64,000 nt of DNA from Muricea muricata (lineage: Eukaryota > Cnidaria > Anthozoa > Malacalcyonacea > Plexauridae): contig OY979718.1 of the NCBI GenBank assembly GCA_963855995.1, forward strand, positions 59,126,564-59,190,563, read 5' to 3'. The position numbers and the translations under genes were made by a program. Under the pieces are notes generated by a model. The model worked only from the letters and a program-made list of their open reading frames with translations. It searched no databases and was not told where the DNA came from. This document shows, in pieces, positions 49,811-61,924 of this stretch. Positions within the stretch are counted from its first letter, which is position 1. The number at the start of each line of letters is the position of its first letter.

Positions 49811-52800
49811 CTACGTTGGAGGGCAAAAGACTCTAATTTTGTTCCGTAGAATCTTCACATGAATTGGTCTTGCTTCAAATTTCTCGCCATCTATTGTGTA
49901 CCACGACGTCTGGAAAATAGATACAAGTGTGATTAACTGTGAACTGAGCGAGCTTGTAAACCAACAGTGAACAACGTTTTAGAAATTTTTACAAAATAAA
50001 GCGTATATCTTTTACCTTTTCATCCAAAGGTTGTAGATCAAATTCTGTCGATTTAGCTGTTTTCATATTTTCTGTAAAATGTCGCACACTGAATCTCAAT
50101 TAAGGAGACAGGGGGGGGGGGCATTACAAGTACACATCACATTTTGCAGACAAATTAAATTTTCTTGGTCAGTTTACTGACCAATTTCAATAACCTTATG
50201 AAAATATACAAATTGGAATAAAATGAATCCAATTAAAGTTTACTATGACATAATTATACAATATGAAATAGAACGCTTAGAAAAATTGATTGACGTATCC
50301 CTTATTTTTCACCATAGTAACTACTCCTCTAACGATAGAAGTTTTTAAATGGTGTTTTTTACCGGGATTCAAGCCCGAACAGTATTTGATAAAAAGGTTA
50401 AATTACTTACCACCAGTGGCGAAGCCAGCCCGATTTTTTACTCCTGCTATGTAAATTTCAATTGTTAGCGATAATTCTATCGTAATTCATTTCTTTAGAA
50501 ATTGATTGTTTTCACAGACCATTAACTCTAAAAAATTAACATAGCAGGAGTAAATAGTCGGGCTGGCTTCGCCACTGCTTACCACTAGATATAACGCCTT
50601 CCTTTTCACGTTTCCAACTATACAAGAAAAAACAAATTTGTCTGTTTTTCTCAACTAGTTCATTTGAACACTTGTCAAAAACATATACAAACAAAAACTA
50701 AACTACGTAAAATTAAAATTGCAAAATTACATACCCACATCTAACAAAGTCAAATTTATTTATGTCTGAAGACAATACTGACGTCTGTAAAAATGTCTCC
50801 TTCTAGAATATAGAAGAGTGTTTCTTTGAAAAATTGTATAGGGTTTTGTCAATATCTTACACTGTGGAACCGTGAAGGTACTGTACCGATACCAATGTAT
50901 AATAGTATCACTCGACAGATTGTAAACTGGAATTTTATGACCAGATATTTACTCCAATACAGTATTTCCTACCCTATGGCGGTTTCAGATTGTATACTTT
51001 AATTTTCTGCTAACAGGCGCGAGTATTTTCAAAATAATCTGTCGGCAACTGAGTCCGAGACAGCAATTTATCGACAATAAAATTGGAAATTTCAACTCAC
51101 TGTACGTACCGTATCTTGAAACAACTTTACAAAAAATCCAACTAGGGAGACTGTACTGCATTTTTCTAGACATTCAGTTTCCTCTGCTTCATCATGATTA
51201 CTTGACTGGTTTGATGACCTAATCAGTTTCGGTGAAGAACTCTGCCCAGGCTGATGAGAGCATAGTGACGTATATGATAGCTTGGCTGAAACTGCTGGAG
51301 GCCATTTCTAATACAGTAACACCAAACATACATCAATTAATGTCAATGTTATGTTAGTGCGCAGTGGAACCACGAATACTTACTTCGAGTAATCTACCAA
51401 CATTGAGTTTATTAATAAACATTTTGCTTTGCAATAAGACTTTTATTAGCTATTATTATACACACAGATTTTAATCTTGTTGCTCATTGGTACAAAAACT
51501 AACACGTTATATATATATGATAGATAAAGAAGGACGGTAGATTAGATAAAGGAAGATAAAAAAGGACGGTAGATTATGCATGCTATCCATTGTATCCTTG
51601 TCCCGAAACGTTAAAAATAAAATGAAAAATATCATTCTACTTGTGATTTATATATATAATAAAAATATATAACAAATGACAAAAGACAATGGTCTATCCC
51701 AGAAATCAGGCCTCCTTTCTGAGAAAATTAGTCATCAAGCTTCATTTATTAGGAATCTAATCATTAAGAAATTAGTCATAATTAGGAAATTAGTCATCAA
51801 GCTTTGTTTATTAGGAATCTAGTCATTAAGAAATCAGTCATAATTGGGAATTAGTCATCAAGCTTCATTTATTAGGAATCTAGTCATTAAGAAATCAGTC
51901 ATAATTGGGAAATTAGTCATCAAGCTCTGATTTGGAAACTGGAAAGACAGGAAAGTTACTTACAACATTTATCCTAAACTTACAATATTTCGACAAAGGT
52001 TGCAAACTTTGAGTTTTACCCGGAGGAATTGACAGTGTTTTTGATAATTTTTCAACTCTTACTCAACCTCGTTGTTTGAGTAGTTTGGAATTTCTGTTAC
52101 TAACAGTGATTTATCCGCGAGATGCAAGATGACAGATTGCCTTCACTTTTTCTTCAGAAAGATCAAATTTGCTAAAGGCCCGCCATCTACACGATACGAC
52201 TTGTCGTATACGTTTCTTACCCTGGCGTATGTTATCGAATAAGCACGCGTAAAAACGTCAGATTTCAAATTTCGCCATCAGCGAATGAGCAAAAATCTCG
52301 CATCGGCACTCGTTTTCATACGCCAGAATGACAACCTTATACTACAAATCGTATCGTGTAGATGGGCCTTAAGTAATCACCTTTAAGGTTGCAAGAAAAA
52401 AAGGTAGACGTCGTTTCAATGGTCCAGTCCACCAATACCTGAAAATAAGGCAATACCAGAATAAAATATTCGAAATGAGTGAAAGAATTATAATAGTGCC
52501 ACATGAATAAATTGTCGTTGAATTATGTACCTTTTATTTTCTTTCGCATCCTGTAAAGGTCCCCATTCTATATGACTGACAGCGTAAGTTGGTCTGCCTT
52601 CGCTTGTCTATGACGTAATCAAGCGCATGCTTGTGTACATAGAGATTATGAAAGAATAGAGGCGGCATCTGGGGACGAATCGCGGGACAAATTGAACAAA
52701 TCTAATGGGGGGCAAATTTAGGTCCCGGATGTATATCGATGAAAAACATACTGTTTTTGTCTTTTTGCTTGTTTTATGACCATGATACGCACAAATATTG

Positions 52801-55800
52801 ACTATAATGGGAAAATAGTGTTGTAGCTTTCTAGTTTTTGTAATTTTAGGTACAGACAGCTAGACTTTTGCATAAATATAGGAGTTTTTCAACCTTAGGT
52901 TTACCCTAGCAACGCATAGCAAACAGTTTTTGACCGGCCTTTTTGCAGCGAGTTTTTGCAAAATATCTGCCAAATTATCCCACATCTGGATACAAATTGA
53001 ACTTTTTTGCCTTGAAACAGTTATTAAACTTGTTTTAGAGGTGTAACAAGGTGTAGAACTAAAATACTACGATGTATTTTAACTTTAAAGACTTGTCAAG
53101 CGTGTTCATCTGACTTTTTCCAAATACAAACATTGCATTTTCGCTAACAAATACTCAATATTGAACATACCCAATTTTATCCAGTATTCAAAACACAAAA
53201 TTCAAACCTTTCCAGGCAATCCCGCACAAATCTTTAACATTTTCGCCTTAGTTTTTAGTAAAAATACTCTTAGTGCGAAAAAATCGGAAAAAGTTATTAC
53301 TCACCTTTCTCAATCAGTTGTTGTGAACAGTCGATCAACAGCCAATAGGTGTAAGATGTTACATCCGGGTCTTAAATTTGCACCCCATAAGCGAGCTTCA
53401 ATTTGTCCCGCGAGCTTGACTGAATTTTAATCAGGATGCCGCCTCTATTCTTTTATAATCTCTATGCTTGTGTAACGGTGTCGTGTATAAAATTACGCAA
53501 TTGCTCAACTCTTAACGCTAACTTACTGTGATTTCCATAACACTGACATCTTTTGTTCTGTTATCCAAAATATTTAGAGCAGACTTTGCGATTTTTCTAC
53601 GAGAGATAAATATAATAAGCAAGGTTAATGTATTGTTAGAGTAAAATGCGTAGAGTAAACACCAACGCAATAAAAATATAAGAATGGATTGTTTCATTAT
53701 TTTAATATAAACGGTATTTGAGGATGGTACGTGCAGTGTATGTGTATATATAAAGAGTACATCAGTTATTTTAAGTTTACTTGAAAATGATGGTAAGATG
53801 GCGTCGAAAAGCTACCTGGAGAACAGATACGTACTTACTCATACCTGAATTAACCGTCAAATAATGTATGGAATTATATATTATTACAACTGCTCTTACG
53901 TCACATTTTGGTCGGGTGAGTCGTCTATAATACCATTGTAACTTCGATTATCACGGCCGAGAGGAATAAGCCCGATAGGAATTTTGGAGATTTCGTTCTA
54001 TTTGAAAAGAGTAAGACATTTAGTCGACATTAAAATTCTAAAAATGTCTTTCTTGGAAAATACCATGAAAGGAAATACAGATTTTGCAAAATATTTATAA
54101 ACAAGCTTTTTTTTTCAGCCTGCACATTTAATTAATAGTATATAATAAACTGCAGAGTCACTAATTTTGTATAATAACACTTATGAAACAAATACGACAA
54201 TAGCCAAGATGTCAAACTATTTTTGACATGTCAGAAAATTGGAGGATACGTTATATATAAATGAATTTGACTTAAAAAACATAAAAAAAACTAAACATTA
54301 ATAATTTGATAAAAAGGTTGATAAAATACCTGATCTTTCCTCCTTAACAGACCAGTAAGAACCTGAGAGAAAAAACAAACTAAGAGTTACGTAAAATGAG
54401 CCAATTTTTCGTTTAATGAACTTGTCGAGTTGCATTGCAATTAGTTACAGGCGGAAATACACACGAAACGTCCCCATGCAACTTGTCTCGCTACGAAAAA
54501 AATGCGAGAGAAGTTGAAATTGGAGTAGAACTTCAGTCTAAGTTTCGTAACGCTGCAGCATAAGTTTCTACATGGTTTGAAATGTATTTTGCAACTTTAA
54601 TTGTCTCGTAGTTTTAGGGAACATTTAACTCGCTGCGCTACAAGTTGTTGGAAAATTGCCGCGTGTACCTTGACCTAGCTAGTGCAGTAATTTTAATAAT
54701 GAAAGATTAACATTAACCGGTTACAATGAAAGTAATATGCAGTACAGTGCTGGTGTATTATGCAGTGATTAAAATAGACATTCTGCACCAAGTTCTTGTA
54801 CTCAGGTCGTAGAATCACAACATCTCCATTTCTCATCTTATATACTAAGAACACACCTCTAAAAATGTCCCGTCGCCACCGGCAACAATAATGCCATCTA
54901 TATGCGGGTCGAGATATTGAGTTAGAGCTTTACATTGACCTTCATAATCTGTCTGCAATTATAATTATTACATAGTGTGAGATTTTTTAACAAGACTAAT
55001 TGTTAGACGTTTTTAATTGTGAAATTCGAAAAAGAAAAGATAGCCTCGGTCACGATGTGTCCACCTAAACGGCACCTCGGCCTGGTATATTAAGATCTGC
55101 TGTCGCTGTACCTTGACTGTAGTAATTTCTACACCTCCAAGATGAAGTATTGGAGCAGCATCTCGTTCATATGATTTCAATGCCTTCCTGTACGTTCAAA
55201 CAGGGCAAATAAAATAAATGACTAGTTAAGCGTTTGTACAGGTATAGCAAATTAACAACTAATACGAAAGAAGAAAGTAAAAATGGATTTAACTAAGACA
55301 TCCTTAGACAGTATTTTTTGTCATATTAACATAAGCCAACTGAGTCAATTCTGAGTTCATCAATAGTATGTGACAGTAAACAACAATATACATTGAATGG
55401 GACTGAGCAGAATATCAAAGCATTTTCTAAATGTTATCTGGCAAAGTAGACTTCAATGCTCAAAAAAATTTAAACCAGACTTTGAAAAGCCAACTGTCAA
55501 AGAATGAGAATCTCAAAAAAAGAGATTAATACATAGGTTCGTACCGATTGAGAACGCATGCTACTGTACAGAGTTCAAATGGTTCATATTGCATAGTACA
55601 GGAACGGACTATAATCTTTTACTGTTAGTGTCTGATACCAGGGTTTAAGCCTTTCAACATGCTCTTATACCTCACACAGTTTTCTATTAGTACAAACCGA
55701 GATTAATTTTGCCCAACGTGTTTCCTGATTGCAATGCAATTCGCCACTGCAATTATGTAACATACCTGCCTAACAAAGGTCTATACATAGTAACATACCC

Positions 55801-58800
55801 ATCATTTGCCTCTGGATTTAGAAACAACAACAATCTTCTAGGCTTGTTTATCGCCAAAATTTTAGCTTCACCATATTTCTTAAGTGAAAAATTTATAAAA
55901 TATTTTAGTTTGCCTTGGTTATTTCATAAAATAAGCCAGATATGAAAAATCTCTACAGACGATTAAAATTCTTTTCAAGTTCAATCAAATGAGACCAACT
56001 GAATTTTCATTTTATTAAAAGAAAACGTTGTGTGACTAAATATTTTATTGCACAAGCTTTTAACTGTAGACTTCGACAGGTTACAAGTTAAAAGACGTTC
56101 GTTTTAATAAAAAACTGATTTGGTCAGAGACCGTTGTGTGTTTAACCTGGCTACGCTATCTCTATATTTTCTTGAATTTTACTGTCACATTCCTATCCTT
56201 GAGGGTTGTGTAGGAATCTATATTTCATTCAACCCAGGTATAATAACCAATCACAGGCATAGACTGATTGACTACTCTATCTACAGCTGAGATCTGATTT
56301 AATTGCGTATCACAATTTCCCTTACCTTCCCTTTATAGCAAAATTCTCTCCTACGCAAGTAATCTCTATAGTAATATAGAATAAGTACCATTAATGACAA
56401 AATATCACGATGGATTAGCTGAAAATAATGTTTGTGTTGTTACTGTGAGATAATTCGAAACTTAGTCTAGATAGTTACTTAGACCAAAAACCATGACCAG
56501 CCGACAATTTAAAAAAGTAAAGTAAAAAGCAAATTCCGAAAAAAGACATCTTGAGAATGCAAGACATGCTTCAAAACAAGACGCAGGTTGAAACTGTAAA
56601 TTTTCGACTTTATTTCAAAGTCATCATCAGACAGAATGATGCATCTTGTCAACCTGCATCTTGTTTTGAAGCATATCTTGCATTCTCAAGATGTCTTTTT
56701 TGGAATTTGCTTTTTATTTTATAGTTGCTTAGATATCAATGTAAACTTAAAATCATCATTTTTCAAAATCTACAGCAGTGGGATTCCCCATGGGGGGGAT
56801 TTATTCCAATTATAATATAGGTCAGTAGTTCAAAATAGCCAATGGTAATATCCTTACTCCACTGTCCGTATACAGATACCTGTACTCAGACAAATATTTT
56901 AAATAAAGCCATATAAACACTATAGATGAAGATTAAGGAAAAATGTTATTGAAGCTAACATTTCTTTGGTACTTGCAACATCTATTGACCATTATGAAAT
57001 TATCTAATATGTACAATAATTTGAATTTGAGCAGGCAAACAAAAAACTAACAATATATTTTTAACAATATATTTTTAACAATATATTTTTAACAATATAT
57101 TTTTAACAATATATTTTTAATATATTGCCAACATGTCATATGGTTGCAGACTTGATAATATGATGCAGGCATGTGTATGCACATATTAGATAAATTCATA
57201 ATGCTCTAAAGATGTTGCGAGTAACAGCCAAGAACGTTGGCTTGAATAACATTTTTGTTTAAACTTCATCTATAGTGTTGTTACCAAAACACTGATAGAT
57301 ATCTGTATTAAATAATTTATCTACTTATACATAACAACCAGAATAGCACTTGTGCTTTAAAATTACTGTATTTTTTTATGTAAATCTAGTATTCAATTCA
57401 AAAATAGGCCTTTCTCTCTCCCAAAGCTCCCTAAACACTGTTAGATATATCATGGATGACATCATGTCAGGAACATTTTATCAACATTGTTTAGAGGACA
57501 GGGGGAGTTACAAGTAATTTAGCACTGATTGTCGTATAGAGCTTTCTGTCTACATTATTTTGAAGGTTCATACTCATCCTCTGATCCTCCCTCACTGCAA
57601 ATTAAAAATAGGTTCATTTTGAATACATTGTATTGTTTTTTATAACGGCCTGTGTTAAATCAAAAGCTCATTTGAATGAACCACATGTGAAACTCTGCAA
57701 CCATGTGGGGAAATTCCTTAATTTGTCAATATAAAGGATCAACTTCATTGTAAAACTAAGTAAACAGTCTATGATAATGATAATCAAAGTTTTAATCAAA
57801 GCTCTTAGTAAGCAGGGAGCGGGGGGGGGGGGGGTAGGTTCCAGATCCATGTCGATGTTAAAAGGATCAATATGTCAATTATGTGAAACTTTTGTATTAA
57901 TTTTGTAAAAGTTACAAAGTTTTCCTATGAAGGCATCCAATTTCTTGACAAATGATGCCTTTGTCCAAATGCCCTTCCGGCTAAAAGCATGCCTGCATCA
58001 TGGTAAGTTAGATATTTAGACTTGTTACCAAACTTTCGCATTCCATGAACTCTATGTTTGACATGTCAAGAGGGCGTTTATTAAACTACACGTCTAGATA
58101 TACAGTAAATATTGGTATATTTTTGGAGTTTATATAGAATGCACTGTGGACTCCAAAAACATCATATTGACATACTGATATATAATTCATACTCACTCAA
58201 ATAATATGGACTCTGTAAGGAATGGAAACTGAAACAACTGAAAGCAGAAAAGATCAGAACCAGAAATGACTAAAACCGCAAAACTAAAGTAAGAATTTCT
58301 GGTGTTGGTCTTTTCCTGGTTTTGGTCTTTCTGGTTTCATCCGTTTTTATTTCCATTCTTTACAGAGACCCGTAATAACATGCTGACCATTAGCTGTAGC
58401 CAGTAGCATGGGGGTGAAACCCATGCAAAGCTCATGATGTGCCAGTCCTTGTCATGCCAAGGTAGCAAATGATGCCAATTTTACCTTTCCAGCTTGATGC
58501 AGATATGATGCAGACTCTTTGTGAAAACAGGATTTTCAAACTCCACACCAAAGACCTTCAGTGTAGTGTGCACAGATTCCACCCTGGCTGTTGTAGCAAA
58601 CCATTGATAATTGACGCCACTGGCACTACATTTCTAATTTACCACCATGCTATATTGCAATTCTACTTTTATAAATATTAAAATATGCGGGAGCAGGGAG
58701 CTCCTTTGTTCAGAGCTATATAAAGTACTCTATAACTAACCTAAACTGTTTAACCAAAAAATTCACTCCCCAAAGACCTACGACGGCCAAAACAATACTC

Positions 58801-58865
58801 TTCTTCTTATGCTTTCTTATTGTATAAAACCAAGGTTTCCTTTCCGTATTTTTTATTGAGCTCAT
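49811..58865 (-). CDS. AGK: Acylglycerol kinase (mitochondrial), 12 exons
   Basis: Exons on the minus strand: 58865-58741, 58619-58485, 55187-55112, 54952-54857, 54362-54330, 53997-53900, 53596-53527, 52607-52531, 52438-52381, 51307-51106, 50071-50016, 49909-49811. Phases chain throughout; total 1125 nt, 374 aa. AGK phosphorylates mono- and diacylglycerol in mitochondria and is a TIM22 translocase subunit in vertebrates (family knowledge). Seen here: a basic N-terminus and hydrophobic segment (SIVLAVVGLWGVNFLV, about 23-38); AAPILHLGGVEITTVK-TDYEGQ; the kinase glycine loop VAGGDGT at 135-141; KIPIGLIPLGR; YAVSHIEWGPLQDA; YWWTGPLKRR; and a C-terminus RPIHVKILRNKIRVFC like that of human AGK. 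The NPAA-type motif expected after exon 2 is not visible. The exon 51307 donor was chosen by phase (GTACAG). Slightly shorter than human AGK (422 aa). Confidence 0.92.
50414..50577. mobile_element. 164-bp hAT-type MITE in an AGK intron
   Basis: Same family and length as 44559-44722, with ends CAGTGGCGAAGCC and GGCTTCGCCACTG. Flanked by perfect 8-bp duplications CTTACCAC (50406-50413, 50578-50585). Lies between AGK exons 51307-51106 and 50071-50016. Confidence 0.95.
51724..51925. repeat. About 63-bp minisatellite in an AGK intron
   Basis: TTAGTCATCAAGCTT, then TTATTAGGAATCTAGTCATTAAGAAAT-type units, recur three full times and once partially with a period of about 62-65 bp. Non-coding. Confidence 0.85.
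52176..52369. mobile_element. 194-bp Harbinger-like MITE beside an AGK splice donor
   Basis: Ends AGGCCCGCCATCTACACGAT and ATCGTGTAGATGGGCCT are inverted. TAA flanks both sides (52173-52175, 52370-52372), a TWA duplication. Its edge lies within 10 bp of the donor of AGK exon 52438-52381. Same length as the MITE at 18654-18847. Confidence 0.88.
52638..53466. mobile_element. 829-bp non-autonomous DNA transposon with 8-bp TSD
   Basis: Ends CATAGAGATTATGAAAGAAT and the matching inverted end near 53437-53466 (…ATAATCTCTATG). Flanks CTTGTGTA at 52630-52637 and 53467-53474. Longer subterminal inversion: GGGACAAATTGAA... with ...TTCAATTTGTCCC. The 8-bp duplication suggests hAT. The open frame 53161-53430 has no known domain. 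It lies in the AGK intron, its end about 30 bp upstream of the acceptor of exon 52607-52531. Confidence 0.88.
56525..56715. mobile_element. Foldback element in an AGK intron
   Basis: About 65-bp arms: AAGCAAATTCCGAAAAAAGA... with ...TCTTTTTTGGAATTTGCTTT, including CTTGAGAATGCAAGA and CTTCAAAACAAG in inverted copies. About 60-bp centre. No ORF. Confidence 0.82.
57049..57125. repeat. 14-bp tandem repeat, five copies
   Basis: AACAATATATTTTT is repeated five times, then degrades into AATATATTG. Lies in the long AGK intron. Confidence 0.9.
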
Positions 58866-59182
58866 GCTTCAATCAAAACGACATTTTAAATTTTGTGATA
58901 ATGCGCTGTCAATAATACCTTTTACACGCAAAACCGCTGGCCGGTACTGACTGAATGTGGTAAAAAGCAAAACAGGAACAACTTGTTCAGGGTTGATGAG
59001 AACAGCATTGAACAATGCTTTGCTGCCCATGTTGTTCAAGATTGTCAACAATATTGTTCCGCATTGTTACGGTATGGTTAATAGCCTAGAACAGTGTGGG
59101 CGGCAAAACTTAGTTCAATCCTGTTCTCCCCAACCATGATCATTTTTTGCTGTGTGTCACTGTCTGTTCGGTACGTGTGATG

Positions 59183-59244
59183 ATGGATTGTAAAATAACA
59201 ATTGTTGTAAAATAATTATTAATAATTGTTATTTTACAATCCAT
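59183..59244. repeat. Perfect 21-bp inverted repeat
   Basis: 59183-59203 (ATGGATTGTAAAATAACAAT plus T) pairs exactly with 59224-59244 around a 20-bp AT-rich loop. Immediately adjacent to the Penelope-like fragment. Confidence 0.75.
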
Positions 59245-59272
59245 GGTGTGATTTAGTACTTTCGCTCAGCTT

Positions 59273-60240
59273 TTAATCCGCGCGATCTATTTTCGCGCAC
59301 CTTGTTACGACTTTTTTGTCAGGTGGCCGTAGTAGTTGGCTCAAGATATTTCCAACTCCGTAGTATGTTGTTCCGGTGGTATCTATTATTGGACTAGACT
59401 TCGGTATTTTATCAAACTTCTTGCGGATTTTTGGTGGTCCGTGTGCTCGAGCAGGTTTCGCCGCCTTCGGTCTTACTAGCTGAAACGTGGTTTCATCTAT
59501 TTCTTCATTTTTCAATAGTTTTCGTATATAGATACTTCTCGAGTCTGGACATTTGCTAACCTTGAAGTTGCCAGGTCTTCTTCCACGACACGGAAGCGCT
59601 TTTATGGTCTGAGAAAAGAGATTCCATTAAATTTTTGCGCTCCATTTTGCTGATTATAACAACGCCTTCGCATTCGCCTTTGTCAGGTTTCAAAATGACA
59701 CTACTATTTTTCAGGAGCTCTTTAATTTCATGGATTTTCTTGTTGTCTATTCGAATACGTCGGTTGTCGAAGTCAAGAACATTAAATACAAAGGCATGTA
59801 AGCTGTTTTTGGCGCGTTCTGTTGTGTTAAACCAGGGCGCTATAAATGCTTATAACGCCCAGGTTAAACCCATCGTTTCGTCGTTTAGCCAGCCGTGCGT
59901 TTCAATCTGTTCCCATATACTTTCGGCTGACGCAATTAAATCGGAATCTTTTCGTTTTCAAGGAAATGTGGTGGTTCGTCCGGGAATGTGTCATATGTTA
60001 TGATCAAAGGAGTGAAACATGTTTAAGAAGAAGTCAATGTTCTCGCGTTTTACAAGAAGTAAAGTACCATGAACATACCGGCAATAGAACTTAATTACAC
60101 CGCTGTTAATCAACGGATTAGTCATGATTTGTTCAAATTCCGTTAGAATAATGTTCGCGAATACAGGACCGAGACAGCCACCCATGCAAACACCACCAAC
60201 TTATTTGTTACGATTTATTCGTGCAGCTTTAAATCCGCGC
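59273..60240 (-). pseudogene. Scrambled Penelope-like element RT fragment
   Basis: The minus strand contains two RT pieces in the wrong order. First (60185-59991) is a catalytic region with GGCLGPVFANIILTEFEQ and FYCRYVHGTLLL, the latter a degraded YVDD-type box. Then follow N-terminal RT pieces: DNRRIRIDNKKIHEIKELL and ILKPDKGE (about 59790-59680), and PKAAKPARAHGPPKIRKKFDK with SPIIDTTGTTYYGVGN (59515-59273). Frameshifts and stops separate them, and no GIY-YIG endonuclease was seen. The permuted order fits tandem or partially duplicated Penelope insertions. Assignment rests on motif pattern. Confidence 0.65.
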
Positions 60241-60905
60241 AAGTTATAATTTCCGGTGTTCCTTCGTTTCGGTTCATTTAATAATTTTTTTTAATAATTT
60301 ACACTTTTACAATACACTTTTATAAAAATACTAAAATATTTGTCAAAAATTGAATAAAAATGGTGACGAGGTGTCCCAAAATTCATGTTGGCAATAATAA
60401 CAATAATTATAAATTCCAACGGATTTGCAATACCAACAATAGATGTCTCATATTACACCGCAAAGCTTTTCGCGCGGATTATATTTCGCTAAAATTTGCG
60501 CACTCAGCGCTGCGCGATTTCTAGCACTGTGCGCATTTGAATGCAAGTAAGGAAATTTATTTAAGTGGGATCCATTCCTTGCCATCCTTGGGATTAAAAA
60601 AAGTTAAAGACAATGGTGTTATTGCAGAGGTTTTAATTAATGACTTGGTGTAAGACTATGTTAGTGAACCTATAAACAAAAGAACATAATTAAAATTCCT
60701 CTGTTCTTTTCATAGATATTAGTGAAGGGTATACAGGCGATTCATGAATTATAAGCTCGCAACTGATGATGGATTACGGTTTATTTAGGCCTTGATACTC
60801 TGGAATTACCTTTGTAGCAAGCAATTTGGCGTTGTAAGTTTCATATGTGCCCTCGATGCTGTTTCAAAGAATTAATTCCGTGTACGTTTATAGTTGAAAT
60901 TTGGA
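60241..60905. other. Intergenic stretch, nothing identified
   Basis: No exon, repeat or motif I can support between the Penelope-like fragment and the minisatellite. Confidence 0.4.
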
Positions 60906-61840
60906 AAAAAAACTTTTCAAAATTTTTCCAGAACTTTTTGTCAAAATTTTTTCCCAAATTTTTTTTTCAAAATTTTTCCCAATTTTTTTTTCAAAATTTT
61001 TCCCGAATTTTCTTTCAAATTTTTTTCCCAAATTTTTTTTCAAAATTTTTTCCTAAATTTTTGTTCAAAATTTTCCCCAATATTTTACCCGAATTTTTTT
61101 CAAATCTTTTTTCCTAAATTTTTTTTCATAATTTTTTCCCAAATTTTTTGTTCAAAATTTTCCCCAATATTTTTGTCAATTTTTTTTTCAAAATTTTTTC
61201 CCAAATTTTTTTTCAGAATTTTTTCCCAAATTTTTTTCAATTTTTTTTCCCAAATTTTTTTTTAAAATTTTTTCCAGAATTTTTTGTCAAAATTTTTTCT
61301 GAATATTTTTTCAAAATTTTTTCCCAAATTTTTTCAAATTTTTTTCCCCAAATTTTTTCCAAATTTTTTTTCGAAATTTTTTCCCGAGTTTTTTTTCAAA
61401 TTTTTTTTTCCCAAAATTTTTTCCAAAATTTTTTTCAATTTTTTTTCCCAAATTTTTTTTCAAATTTTTTCCAGAATTTTTTTCCCAAAATTTTTTCCTA
61501 AATTTTTTGTTTACAATTTTCCCCAATATTTTTCCCGAATTTTTTTCAAATTTTTTTCCTAAATTTTTTTGGAAAAAAATTTTGAAAAAAAATTTAGGAA
61601 AAAAAATTTGAAAAAAAATTCGGGAAAAATATTGGGGAAAATTTTAAACAAAAAATTTAGGAAAAAATTTCGGGAAAAAAAATTTGAAAAAAAATTCGGG
61701 AAAAAATTTTGAAAAAAAATTTGGGAAAAAATTTTGACAAAAAATTCTGGAAAAATTTTGAAAAAATTTTGGAAAAAAAATTGGGAAAAAAATTTTGAAA
61801 AAAAATTTGGGAAAAAATCTTGAAAAAAAATTTGGGAAAA
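60906..61840. repeat. T-rich minisatellite with internal strand switch
   Basis: About 930 bp built from variants of a roughly 20-bp unit, TTTTTTCAAAATTTTTTCCC. From 60906 to about 61570 the T-rich strand is on top. From about 61571 to 61840 the same unit appears as its reverse complement (GGGAAAAAATTTTGAAAAAA). The result is one very large imperfect inverted repeat. The Phe/Lys-rich open frames in it are artefacts of the repeat. Confidence 0.92.
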
Positions 61841-61924
61841 ATGCGACAGAAATGCTAGATAGATCTAGACTGACAGTTCCAAACAGTTCTTCAAAGGTTC
61901 AAAATCCTTTCGTAGCATTCTTAC

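Noticed and set aside
57560-57598. Minus-strand segment EGGSEDEYEPSK with an upstream TTTGCAG
   Set aside because: Could be a short terminal exon, but it stops after 12 codons and does not fit AGK in phase; too little to support.
57668-57850. Minus-strand 60-aa frame with proline run
   Set aside because: The proline run comes from a G/C homopolymer near 57817-57834; no domain.
60845-61562. Phe/Lys-rich proteins
   Set aside because: Open on both strands only because the minisatellite unit lacks stops; not genes.
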